Origin: Anaerolineaceae bacterium UBA4781
GTDB lineage: Bacteria > Chloroflexota > Anaerolineae > Anaerolineales > Anaerolineaceae
NCBI GenBank assembly: GCA_002403105.1
Contig: DHHD01000108.1
Coordinates: forward strand, 1-16,393
Reading direction: 5' to 3'
DNA: 16,393 nt
Below the pieces are notes generated by a model. That model searched no databases. It had not been told where the DNA came from and saw nothing but the letters and a program-made list of their open reading frames with translations. Shown here piece after piece: positions 6,746 to 13,634 of the stretch (position 1 is the stretch's first letter; each line of letters starts with the position of its first letter). The position numbers and the translations under genes were made by a program.

Positions 6746-7699
6746 ATGAATAAACTCACTGCGAACAAAGCCTATTTCATCGCACTGGCCAGTGCTGTCT
6801 TTTTATCGACTACCGCAATTTTCATTCGCTACCTGACTGTAAACTACAACCTTCCAGCCCTGGTACTGGCTTTTTGGCGGGATTTTTTTGTAGTTTTTAC
6901 ACTTTTTCCTATTTTGTTTTTTAAAAATCGGAATCTGCTTACCTTCGAAAAAGGTCAACTTTCTTATTTGATCATCTATGGCTTTGTGCTGGCTGTATTC
7001 AATTCTTTTTGGACCCTCTCCGTCTCGTTGAATGGAGCATCGGTTGCCACTGTTTTATCTTACTGCTCAGCAGCCTTTACCGCCCTGTTAGGGTACTGGT
7101 TGTTAAAAGAAGAATTGGGATGGGTCAAGATGGCTGCGATCATTTGCAGTTTGATGGGATGTGTCTTGGTTTCAGGAGCATATACGCAAGCTGCCTGGCA
7201 ATCGAACCTCATTGGAATATTAAGTGGAATCCTGGCGGGTTTAACGTATGCTGCATACAGTTTGATGGGGCGCAATGCCAACCAGCGCGGGATGAATCCA
7301 TGGACCACCATTCTGTATACATTCGCGTTTGCCGGATTGTTCTTGCTGATCATGAATTTGATCCCCGGATTGAATATACCGGGCGCAGCCGGTCGACCGG
7401 CAGACCTGTTTTGGCTTGGAACCGATTGGAAAGGATGGCTACCCTTGTTCTTATTAGCGGCTGGACCGACGGTGATGGGATTTGGTCTTTACAATATCAG
7501 CATGCAGGTGTTGCCTGCCAGTGTGGCGAATCTTATTGCAACTTCTGAGCCGGTTTTCACATCCATCTTTGCATTTCTGATATTCGGAGAGCGTTTGGGA
7601 TCCGTAGAACTACTGGGCGGAGTGCTGGTAATAACTGGCGTTCTTCTGCTGCGTCTTTCTAAAAATGGAAAAAATGAAACGCAACCCATCGAAAAATAA
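6746..7699 (+). CDS. EamA/DMT-superfamily transporter
   Basis: The protein has 317 residues with about ten membrane helices and the two tandem EamA repeats typical of the drug/metabolite transporter superfamily. The repeat ends match each other: ATVLSYCSAAFTALLGYWLL with KEEL (101-124), and VANLIATSEPVFTSIFAFLI with GERL near 269-292. Length is normal for the ten-helix group, whose members export amino acids, sugars or toxic metabolites. No ribosome binding site is obvious before the ATG, the first in-frame one downstream of the TATAAT box. It is transcribed divergently from yhfZ across a 256-nt region, so a functional link, such as export of a pathway intermediate, is possible but unproven. 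It converges on the ribokinase gene with 26 nt between stops. Confidence 0.9.
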   Translation: MNKLTANKAYFIALASAVFLSTTAIFIRYLTVNYNLPALVLAFWRDFFVVFTLFPILFFKNRNLLTFEKGQLSYLIIYGFVLAVFNSFWTLSVSLNGASVATVLSYCSAAFTALLGYWLLKEELGWVKMAAIICSLMGCVLVSGAYTQAAWQSNLIGILSGILAGLTYAAYSLMGRNANQRGMNPWTTILYTFAFAGLFLLIMNLIPGLNIPGAAGRPADLFWLGTDWKGWLPLFLLAAGPTVMGFGLYNISMQVLPASVANLIATSEPVFTSIFAFLIFGERLGSVELLGGVLVITGVLLLRLSKNGKNETQPIEK

Positions 7700-7725
7700 A
7701 TTTATCAGTGATATGAATTTGTAAT

Positions 7726-8643
7726 TTACTGCTGTTCGCTGATCAATTTCAGGAGTTCTTCGCGATACGGCATGGCAGGTAATGCGCCCTTACGCGTGGT
7801 TGCGATGGCTCCGGCAGCAGCTCCCCAGCGCACGGCTTCGGCGATGGGGAGCCCCTCAGAAATTGCGACAGCTAACCCGGCATTAAATGCATCGCCGGCT
7901 GCTACGCTGTCAATGGATTTCACTTTATAGGGTTTGATAAAACCTCTGGAGTCGACTGTATCGTAATAAACACCTTTTGATCCCATTTTGATGATCACAT
8001 TTTCCACACCCCGTTGATGAAGAATACTGGCTGCCTCAGCAGCTTCTTTTTCATTTTGAGGTCGTAATCCAACCAAAATTTCAGTTTCTGTTTCATTGGG
8101 AGTGATGAAATCAATACCATGATAAGCTCGTTCAGGGAGGGGAACAGCCGGAGCGGGATCAAAAATTACTTTTACTCCTTTTTGCTTAGCAATTTCTGCA
8201 ATTTGTAAACTGGCTTCCATGGGAACTTCTAATTGTAACAATAAAGCTTTAGCACCATCCAGGCATTTTTCTGTTCTGGCGACATCGCTTGCATCTAAAG
8301 CCCAGTTGGCGCCGGAAATAACCGTGATCGCATTTTCTGCATTTTGATCCACGCTGATCACCGCCAACCCCGTTCCTTTTTCTTTGTCAACAGCCACCTG
8401 TGAAACATCCACATGTTCGGCAGCCACGATTTTCAGTACCTGCTTGCCGAAAATATCATCACCTACTCTCCCGACAAACAGAACCTGTGCGCCCAAGCGT
8501 GCTGAAGCAACAGCCTGATTATTCCCCTTTCCGCCTGGAACAGTGATGTAGGATGCACCCAGTAGAGTTTCACCGGGTAGAGGAAGTTTGGGAACATAAG
8601 CGGTGAGATCCATGTTGATGCTGCCAAAGACGACTATTTTCAT
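7726..8643 (-). CDS. rbsK: Ribokinase (PfkB family)
   Basis: This 305-residue PfkB carbohydrate kinase would phosphorylate ribose to ribose 5-phosphate with ATP. Ribokinase hallmarks are D12 in GSINMD, the sugar-binding GGKGNNQ (37-43), E139 in LQLEVP, NETE (183-186), GSKGVYY (221-227), and the anion-hole motif AAGDAFNAG (248-256) with catalytic base D251. A close relative such as a deoxyribose or nucleoside kinase cannot be excluded. The ATG follows AGGAG by seven bases. It is monocistronic in this window, with no ribose transporter next to it, and converges on the EamA gene. Its product class (pentose phosphate) is chemically close to what a phosphopentomutase-like YhfW might use, but there is no direct evidence of a link. 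Confidence 0.9.
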   Translation of the reverse strand: MKIVVFGSINMDLTAYVPKLPLPGETLLGASYITVPGGKGNNQAVASARLGAQVLFVGRVGDDIFGKQVLKIVAAEHVDVSQVAVDKEKGTGLAVISVDQNAENAITVISGANWALDASDVARTEKCLDGAKALLLQLEVPMEASLQIAEIAKQKGVKVIFDPAPAVPLPERAYHGIDFITPNETETEILVGLRPQNEKEAAEAASILHQRGVENVIIKMGSKGVYYDTVDSRGFIKPYKVKSIDSVAAGDAFNAGLAVAISEGLPIAEAVRWGAAAGAIATTRKGALPAMPYREELLKLISEQQ

Positions 8644-8679
8644 TGTTAACTCCTGATTCGATGATATGTATTATTAATA

Positions 8680-8709
8680 ATTCTAATATCTTCGGTTTCA
8701 TAAGTGCAA
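8680..8709 (-). promoter_or_regulatory. Possible promoter of the ribokinase gene
   Basis: On the minus strand TTGCAC (8704-8709) and TAGAAT (8680-8685) are separated by 18 nt, about 30 nt upstream of the rbsK ATG. The -10 box is good, the -35 box moderate. Confidence 0.35.
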
Positions 8710-8732
8710 GCTATAATTTTAATAATCGATTC

Positions 8733-8761
8733 TTGACTTTTTTCGAATGTAATTGTACTCT
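8733..8761 (+). promoter_or_regulatory. Possible promoter of the small coiled-coil gene
   Basis: TTGACT (8733-8738) lies 17 nt from TACTCT (8756-8761), about 30 nt before the GTG start at 8793. The -35 box is strong and the -10 weak. Confidence 0.4.
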
Positions 8762-8792
8762 CTTAAAGCAAATATAATTTTTGGAGGTTAAG

Positions 8793-9098
8793 GTGCCCAT
8801 TTTAGATGATATTTCTAAAGGACTGAAAAAGGGGTTGGATGGAGCAGAAAAGGGGATCAAAGAAGTTAGTGAGAAAGCAAGTGATGCCGTAAAGACTTTT
8901 GAGATCAACCAGGAAATCGATAAACTGGAAGCAGAGATCAAAGGGATAAAAGTTGAAATTGGAGAAAAAGCACTTGAGCTGATGGCTCAAGGAACTGCTC
9001 TGGATCCAACTATCGAAGAATTGGCAAAAAAGGTTGCGGGGATCAATGCACAAATTGAAGGCAAAAAAGCAAAGATCCAAGAACTTAAGAACGACTAG
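8793..9098 (+). CDS. Small coiled-coil protein of unknown function
   Basis: This 101-residue, highly charged (Lys/Glu-rich) protein is almost certainly helical. Two stretches with heptad-like spacing, about 38-65 (NQEIDKLEAEIKGIKVEIGE and onward) and 76-99 (ELAKKVAGINAQIEGKKAKIQ), would form an antiparallel coiled-coil hairpin around a Pro-containing turn ALDPT. The N-terminus carries Gly/Lys repeats (KGLKKGLDGAEKG) and is amphipathic. There is no cysteine or zinc ribbon, signal peptide or membrane segment. The GTG at 8793 was chosen because GGAGG at 8783-8787 precedes it by five bases; a TTG at 8781 would overlap that site. It is monocistronic and ends just before a strong terminator. I do not recognise a characterised homologue. 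Confidence 0.75.
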   Translation: MPILDDISKGLKKGLDGAEKGIKEVSEKASDAVKTFEINQEIDKLEAEIKGIKVEIGEKALELMAQGTALDPTIEELAKKVAGINAQIEGKKAKIQELKND

Positions 9099-9137
9099 AC
9101 ACTCATTATTGAATAACGTGGATAAAATAACGTGGAT

Positions 9138-9174
9138 AAAAAGAAGAGCGTTTTAATCAACGCTCTTCTTTTTT
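9138..9174. terminator. Bidirectional rho-independent terminator
   Basis: A perfect 12-bp stem AAGAAGAGCGTT (9141-9152) / AACGCTCTTCTT (9159-9170) with a 6-nt loop is flanked by an A-run on the left and a T-run on the right. It therefore carries a U-tract in both directions and can end both the coiled-coil gene and the convergent PAP2 gene, whose stop codon is at 9176-9178. Confidence 0.9.
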
Positions 9175-9175
9175 C

Positions 9176-10162
9176 TTATTTTCTTTTCTCGGCTAAACCA
9201 AGTTTAAGAAATATGCATGGTGCACCAACCGAGATCCATGCTCCGGTTAGGGCATATCGTATATAGCGCAGAGTGAATCCAAACAGATTGGCCGAATCCG
9301 GAAATATCTGACCCAGACCAGCCCAGAGTATCAGCACTCCTGTTAATCCAATGAGAAAACGCACCAGGCGTCGCCACCATACCCCACCTGCATTGAAACC
9401 ACCTTTTCTATTCAGCCATACTGCGCCGGTTGTAAGTCCAAACAACACGGCCGCATTGGTAATGGTGCCATCCAAAGAAAGCGGATTCACTTTTCCATCC
9501 GGAGCGGAAGCAGCAGCGGTTGTTATCCAAGCGCTTGGGATCTGCCAATCTGTATTAGCCTGGATGATGAGAGCATTTACAGTGATCACCAGCAGAGAGA
9601 TAAGAAACATGATCAAAACAAAATGTCCAAATGGTAATCCCTTTACCCAACCATCCACTCGTTTTTCAAGGTGTAGAAAAACAACCAGCAGGATCGCTCC
9701 TAGAATCCATCCTACCAGCACATCCGAGGTGAAATGCACACCCAAGAAAATACGGGATATACCGATTAAAAAGATGACAACTGCAGTGATGACCGACACA
9801 CTCTTTTTTCGAATGGAGGCTGCCAGCAAACCCCAAACGCTCATGGAGTTCATGGCATGACCCGATGGCATACCGAATGAACTTTCAGAACTGTGGGCGG
9901 CTACCTGCGCATCAAACCAGTATGGGCGAGGACTTCTGAAGATCAACTTGGCTGTGCTGTTTAGCATTCCACTGGTAAGCAGCATGATCCCAATTCGAAA
10001 ACCCAGAATTGAATCCACGCACCAATATAGCGCAGGCATGACCAGCATATAGAATTCTTCATTACCCAAAAAGCTGATCAGGCGCAAAGGGTTGAGCAAC
10101 CACTCCCCCGCGCTTTGTAGAAACGTTGTAATGCCAATTTCAATCGGCCAAATCGTATCCAT
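9176..10162 (-). CDS. PAP2-family membrane phosphatase
   Basis: The protein has 328 residues with multiple membrane helices. All three phosphatidic acid phosphatase type 2 motifs are intact: KX6RP as K72...R79-P80 (KLIFRSPRP), PSGH at 99-102, and SRX5HX3D at 136-147 (SRIFLGVHFTSD). The H102, R137, H143 and D147 residues would form the vanadium-haloperoxidase-type active site facing the outer side of the membrane. Likely substrates are undecaprenyl pyrophosphate or lipid phosphates, and the exact one cannot be told from sequence. The C-terminal third adds further membrane helices beyond the core domain, making it longer than a minimal PAP2 protein. GGAGGGAG precedes the ATG. It is divergent from the GyrI-like gene. 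Confidence 0.9.
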   Translation of the reverse strand: MDTIWPIEIGITTFLQSAGEWLLNPLRLISFLGNEEFYMLVMPALYWCVDSILGFRIGIMLLTSGMLNSTAKLIFRSPRPYWFDAQVAAHSSESSFGMPSGHAMNSMSVWGLLAASIRKKSVSVITAVVIFLIGISRIFLGVHFTSDVLVGWILGAILLVVFLHLEKRVDGWVKGLPFGHFVLIMFLISLLVITVNALIIQANTDWQIPSAWITTAAASAPDGKVNPLSLDGTITNAAVLFGLTTGAVWLNRKGGFNAGGVWWRRLVRFLIGLTGVLILWAGLGQIFPDSANLFGFTLRYIRYALTGAWISVGAPCIFLKLGLAEKRK

Positions 10163-10297
10163 TTTCTCCCTCCAAAAAAAAGATGATTAAAAAAAGAAGC
10201 CAAGGTTTATTTTACATGAAGAATATATTTCCTGAATAAATGAACAGGCCCTCTTGATAGCACATTTGAACATCAATGGCGTGAAGGGGAATCATAA

Positions 10298-10326
10298 TTG
10301 ACAAAGTGATAAAATGATTATAGAAT
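10298..10326 (+). promoter_or_regulatory. Strong predicted sigma-70 promoter of the GyrI-like/AlkD operon
   Basis: A perfect TTGACA (10298-10303) and a good TAGAAT (10321-10326) are separated by the optimal 17 nt. Transcription would begin near 10333, about 24 nt before the ATG at 10357. This is the best promoter in the window. Confidence 0.75.
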
Positions 10327-10356
10327 AGAATGAATGTTCTATTCCTGGAGGATAAA

Positions 10357-10815
10357 ATGAAATATGAATGTAAAATAATCGAAGTGAGAGACCAACCTGT
10401 GTTGGCGATCCGTACCATCACTGCAGTGGAAAATCTACCGGCTTTCTTTGGAGAAGCGTATGGAAGCATTATGAGGTATTTAGGAGAACTGGGTGAGCAG
10501 CCAGTAGGAATGCCTTTCGCTGCTTATTACAATTTAGATATGAAAGCTCTGGATGTAGAAGCCGGTTTTCCGGTCGCCAGGAATTTACCAGAAAAAGGAA
10601 AAATAAAGTCAAGTAAAATTAATGCAGGAAAATTCGGGATCACTCTGCACACTGGAAGCTATGATTCTGTTGGTCCTGCCTATGAAGCGTTGACTGATTT
10701 CGTAAAGCAAAAAGGGTATGACCCGACTGGCGTTGCGTATGAATACTATCTCAACGATCCTACTGAAGATCCCTCTGTAAAACCAGAAACAGAGATTCGC
10801 TTTCCATTAAAATAA
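10357..10815 (+). CDS. Stand-alone GyrI-like / AraC effector-binding domain protein
   Basis: This 152-residue protein consists only of the GyrI-like (SOUL/Rob effector-binding) domain, with no DNA-binding part. It opens with a beta strand (YECKIIEVRDQPVLAIRT), has the usual helix AFFGEAYGSIMRYLGEL, and ends with the family's YEYYLNDPTEDPSVKPETEI segment. Domains of this type bind hydrophobic cations or cyclic compounds. Some stand-alone members hydrolyse the cyclopropane of duocarmycin/CC-1065-type DNA alkylators, and others inhibit gyrase. The ATG at 10357 was chosen because TGGAGG (10346-10351) sits right before it; an in-frame ATG at 10330 would lie upstream of this site. It forms an operon with the AlkD-like glycosylase 15 nt downstream, which points to protection against DNA-damaging compounds. 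Confidence 0.85.
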   Translation: MKYECKIIEVRDQPVLAIRTITAVENLPAFFGEAYGSIMRYLGELGEQPVGMPFAAYYNLDMKALDVEAGFPVARNLPEKGKIKSSKINAGKFGITLHTGSYDSVGPAYEALTDFVKQKGYDPTGVAYEYYLNDPTEDPSVKPETEIRFPLK

Positions 10816-10830
10816 GACTAAAGGAAAAAC

Positions 10831-11544
10831 ATGGAAGCCATTATTGAAGAAATACGCCAAACACTGCAAAACAATGTTGATGAAAAAACCAGGGAGAATT
10901 CCCACCGATTTTTCAAGGAAGAGGTGAAAGTCTATGGTGTGAATACTGCATTGGTTGGGAAGATCGGTAACCAATATTGGAAGCAAATCGCACATCTCGG
11001 TAAGAATGAAATTTTTAATCTTTGCGAGGAATTGCTTTCAACTGGCTATTGTGAAGATGCGTTTGTCGTGTCTGGCTGGCTTCCAAAATTAAGTAATGAT
11101 TTTCAAGCCAGCGATATTTACATTTTCAAAAATTGGATCGAGAGCTATATTGATAATTGGGCGAAATGTGATGGATTTTGCAACCATACCGTTGGTGATC
11201 TCATCATGGAATACCCACAAAGCATCGAAGAATTGAAAGTCTGGGCTCGCACCGATCAGCGCTGGTTGAAACGGGCTGCGGCTGTGAGCTTGATCATTCC
11301 TGCGCGCAAGGGGATGTACCTGCAGGATGTTTTTGAGATCGCGAAAATTCTATTAACGGACGCGGATGATATGGTGCAGAAGGGGTATGGCTGGATGCTG
11401 AAAGAATCCAGTCGTCTCCATCAAAAAGATGTGTTTCAGTTTGTGCTGGAACATAAAAAAGAGATGCCGCGTACGGCACTGCGTTATGCCATTGAATTGA
11501 TGCCGCCCGATTTAAAAAAAGAAGCCATGCTGAAAGATTGGTAA
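10831..11544 (+). CDS. AlkD-like DNA alkylation repair glycosylase
   Basis: This 237-residue all-helical HEAT-repeat DNA glycosylase belongs to the AlkD family, which removes alkylated, positively charged purines without base flipping. Active-site residues align closely with Bacillus AlkD: W110 and D114 in YIDNWAKCDGF and W188 in KGYGWMLKE. They correspond to W109, D113 and W187 of AlkD, an offset of one. Other typical segments are VWARTDQRWLKRAAAVSLI (138-156) and MPRTALRYAIE (212-222). Length equals the family norm. AAGGA precedes the ATG, 15 nt after the GyrI-like gene, so both share the promoter at 10298. A hairpin terminator follows. Catalysis is very likely; the lesion range is unknown. 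Confidence 0.9.
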   Translation: MEAIIEEIRQTLQNNVDEKTRENSHRFFKEEVKVYGVNTALVGKIGNQYWKQIAHLGKNEIFNLCEELLSTGYCEDAFVVSGWLPKLSNDFQASDIYIFKNWIESYIDNWAKCDGFCNHTVGDLIMEYPQSIEELKVWARTDQRWLKRAAAVSLIIPARKGMYLQDVFEIAKILLTDADDMVQKGYGWMLKESSRLHQKDVFQFVLEHKKEMPRTALRYAIELMPPDLKKEAMLKDW

Positions 11545-11560
11545 TATGCCACGTACGTAT

Positions 11561-11589
11561 AAAAGACTCCTTCCAAAGAGGAGTTTTTT
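11561..11589 (+). terminator. Rho-independent terminator after the AlkD-like gene
   Basis: The stem AAAAGACTCCT (11561-11571) pairs with AGGAGTTTTTT (11579-11589), 11 bp including one G-U, around a 7-nt loop. The six terminal T residues give the U-tract. It closes the two-gene operon. Confidence 0.8.
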
Positions 11590-11646
11590 ATTTCTATTCC
11601 TTCCCCGTAACCAAAAGGCGAAACGGTTAATCGTTCTGGAATCCAA

Positions 11647-11675
11647 TTGTTTTCATCCCCAATCTATCCTATACT
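11647..11675 (+). promoter_or_regulatory. Possible promoter of the isochorismatase-family gene
   Basis: TTGTTT (11647-11652) lies 17 nt from TATACT (11670-11675), about 25 nt before the ATG. The -10 box is good; the -35 box matches only its TTG. Confidence 0.45.
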
Positions 11676-11699
11676 TTTTATGAAAATTACGGAGGACTG

Positions 11700-12197
11700 A
11701 TGAAACCAGCCTTGTTCGTGATCGATATTCAGAAACAGTTCTACAAAATTAGTGATGAGGCAGCCAAATCACTAAAAGATGCTGTTGAATATACCAATGA
11801 AGCTATTAAAATTTTTCGAAGAAAGCAACTGCCGGTAATATCAATCCAGCACATGGATCAAACGAATGGACTCATGCCAGGGAATATTGATTTTGATCTA
11901 CCGGATGATTTGGAAATTGAACCCACTGACCTGCATATTCATAAGACCTATAGCAACTCTTTCACCAAAACTCCCCTTCTTGAGGAATTGAAAAAGATGG
12001 ATGTGGACACGATCATCTTATGTGGTTTTTGTGCGGAGTTCTGTGTCTTAGCAACCTACCATGGTGCCAATGATGCAGACCTTTCCCCCATCCTGCTGAA
12101 AGGTGGATTGGCAAGTTATACTTCCAAAAACATCTCTTTTGTGGAGGGAATATGCGAGATCATTTCCCTGGGTGCACTGGAGAAATTCTTGGAATAA
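11700..12197 (+). CDS. Isochorismatase-family cysteine hydrolase
   Basis: This 165-residue protein has the complete catalytic triad of the isochorismatase-like hydrolase family: D9 in FVIDIQKQF, K82 in HIHKTYSNSF, and nucleophile C115 in GFCAEFCVLATY. A second cysteine, C111, lies four residues before C115. The fold is an alpha/beta sandwich. Family members hydrolyse isochorismate, nicotinamide, ureidoacrylate, N-carbamoyl compounds and similar substrates, and the specificity here cannot be read from sequence. It is short for a nicotinamidase and lacks the metal-site His pattern, so a small amidohydrolase is more likely. GGAGG precedes the ATG by four bases. It appears monocistronic, between the terminator at 11561 and the next promoter at 12295. 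Confidence 0.85.
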   Translation: MKPALFVIDIQKQFYKISDEAAKSLKDAVEYTNEAIKIFRRKQLPVISIQHMDQTNGLMPGNIDFDLPDDLEIEPTDLHIHKTYSNSFTKTPLLEELKKMDVDTIILCGFCAEFCVLATYHGANDADLSPILLKGGLASYTSKNISFVEGICEIISLGALEKFLE

Positions 12198-12294
12198 AAC
12201 GTTATATCGGTATGTTCTTTAAATAGTAAATTTATTCTGAATAGACGGATGATTCTTTTCCATGCCATCCATTTCAAAACAGAAGTTGGTTTCT

Positions 12295-12323
12295 TTGGTA
12301 AGATAGTCTGTAAGTTTTATTAT
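12295..12323 (+). promoter_or_regulatory. Predicted promoter of the methyltransferase gene
   Basis: TTGGTA (12295-12300) lies 17 nt from TATTAT (12318-12323). Transcription would start near 12330, about 34 nt before the GTG start. Confidence 0.5.
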
Positions 12324-12363
12324 CATATTCTTATCGATAGAAAAAGCTTGAAAGGAATTATTC

Positions 12364-12921
12364 GTGTCTGATCAGATTAGTGAAGGTCTCTTTTCACCAT
12401 CGCTGCGAGCCATTCGGATTCAGAAAGCTTTCCCATTTATTAATGGAAGTGTTTTGGATGTTGGGTGTGGTTCAGGCGAGTTGGCTCCTTTTTTCCCCAT
12501 CGAAGCATATTGGGGCTATGATCCGGATGAGCAATCCATTGCCCATGCAAGAGAAAAATTTCCCCAATATCAATTCAGCACCTCATTCCCTGAATCCAAA
12601 CAAAAATTTGATTCGATCGTACTTTTGGCGGTTATTGAACATGTTGCAGACCCGGCTGCTTACACAACTTTCCTTAAATCATATCTGGTGCGTTCAAATA
12701 AGTCCTCCATCATTCTCACTACTCCCACATCCTTTACGAGCTGGATCCATTATCTTGGAGCTCATTTGGGGCTATTCAGTCTTGAGGCAGACCATGAACA
12801 TAAAGTGCTTTTCAATCATGAAACTCTAACAAGGTTGGCGGATGATTGTGACATGGAATTGAGTTACTATAAGCGCTTTATGTTGAAGTTAAATCAATTG
12901 GCTGTATTTCGAATGAAATAA
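12364..12921 (+). CDS. Class I SAM-dependent methyltransferase
   Basis: This 185-residue protein carries the SAM-binding motif I VLDVGCGSG (30-38). An acidic residue at the end of strand beta-2 follows (D53 in YWGYDPDE), and then the motif IEHVADP (91-97). Together these are typical of the methyltransferase type 11/23 (UbiE/COQ5-like) fold. The substrate is unknown. It has a GTG start at 12364 with AAGGAA seven bases upstream, and no better ATG nearby. It converges on the nitroreductase gene with 66 nt between stops. Proximity to the polysaccharide-active-type protein suggests methylation of a surface-glycan component, but this is only contextual. Confidence 0.82.
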   Translation: MSDQISEGLFSPSLRAIRIQKAFPFINGSVLDVGCGSGELAPFFPIEAYWGYDPDEQSIAHAREKFPQYQFSTSFPESKQKFDSIVLLAVIEHVADPAAYTTFLKSYLVRSNKSSIILTTPTSFTSWIHYLGAHLGLFSLEADHEHKVLFNHETLTRLADDCDMELSYYKRFMLKLNQLAVFRMK

Positions 12922-12987
12922 GTGTAACGGAACAAAACCTTTCAAATTGTTTAAATAAACGCACCTATCAAGAAATGGAGAAATGAA

Positions 12988-13632
12988 TTAATTAACGAAT
13001 TTCTTCTCTAATTTTTCTGCCAGATTCCTGATGAATGAACTTTTTGGAAAACGGTAATACACCTTACGCAGGAATCTCTTGAACGACTTTCGTCTTTCTA
13101 AAATAAAGTCTGTTTCTTCATCGAAACCAAACGAATTCAGCCATGTGACTTTATCTGGTTTATGCTTTCGATTGACAGGTTTGGGAGTTGATACAGGATA
13201 CCCGATACTGACCAGTGCAATAACAGCATAATTTGCAGGAATATGAAAAATCCGGCGTACTTTTCGCTGTGAAGGTAAGTTGCAGACCCAGCAGCTCCCA
13301 AGACCTAAAGAGTGTGCTTTGAGTAACATATTCTGAATGATAGCAGCACCGCTTTGATAATAATCTCTGTATTCCTGATTGGTACTGGTATTCTTATAAA
13401 GAACCAGGATCGCCGTTTGAACATCCTTTAGAAAAGAAGCGGCTCCATAAGAAAGGAGCTCATCAAACTTATTTTTGTCATTGATGACAATGAAGCGGCA
13501 ATCTTGATCATTACAAGCAGTGGGTGCCCACATGCCGGCTTGAATGATCTGTTCAAGTGTCTCCCCGTCCACGGTCTGATCTGAATATTTTCGAATACTG
13601 CGTCGACCTGTGATCGCCTGGTCAAGATCCAT
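12988..13632 (-). CDS. Nitroreductase-family flavoprotein with basic C-terminal tail
   Basis: This 214-residue protein has the FMN-binding start AITGRRSIRKYSD (6-18), the conserved WAPTACNDQ segment (35-43) and GLGSCWVCNLP (110-120), all typical of NADH oxidase/nitroreductase-like FMN enzymes. The core ends near residue 175. The last 40 residues are a strongly basic extension (ERRKSFKRFLRKVYYRFPKS and onward, 179-198) not usual in the family, which could bind membrane or acidic polymer. The ATG at 13630-13632 was chosen because AGGAG at 13640-13644 lies seven bases upstream. A TTG at 13638, overlapping the previous stop, would be too close to it. It is co-transcribed with the upstream toroid protein. 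The substrate is unknown. Confidence 0.85.
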   Translation of the reverse strand: MDLDQAITGRRSIRKYSDQTVDGETLEQIIQAGMWAPTACNDQDCRFIVINDKNKFDELLSYGAASFLKDVQTAILVLYKNTSTNQEYRDYYQSGAAIIQNMLLKAHSLGLGSCWVCNLPSQRKVRRIFHIPANYAVIALVSIGYPVSTPKPVNRKHKPDKVTWLNSFGFDEETDFILERRKSFKRFLRKVYYRFPKSSFIRNLAEKLEKKFVN

Positions 13633-13634
13633 CG

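Noticed and set aside
7700..7725. Possible terminator hairpin between the EamA and ribokinase genes
   Set aside because: Only a weak AAATT/AATTT pairing with a long loop can be drawn and there is no GC-rich stem, so no terminator is claimed.
9351..9860. A 169-residue plus-strand frame opposite the PAP2 gene
   Set aside because: It is antisense to a gene with three intact catalytic motifs and its Arg/Thr/Pro-rich composition is typical of a shadow.
10212..10469. Minus-strand frame of 85 residues opposite the GyrI-like gene
   Set aside because: It covers the strong promoter and the start of a well-supported gene and has no ribosome site or recognisable domain.
12380..12829. A 149-residue plus-strand frame inside the methyltransferase gene
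   Set aside because: It is a shadow frame: the protein has no family features, whereas the other frame carries clear SAM-binding motifs.
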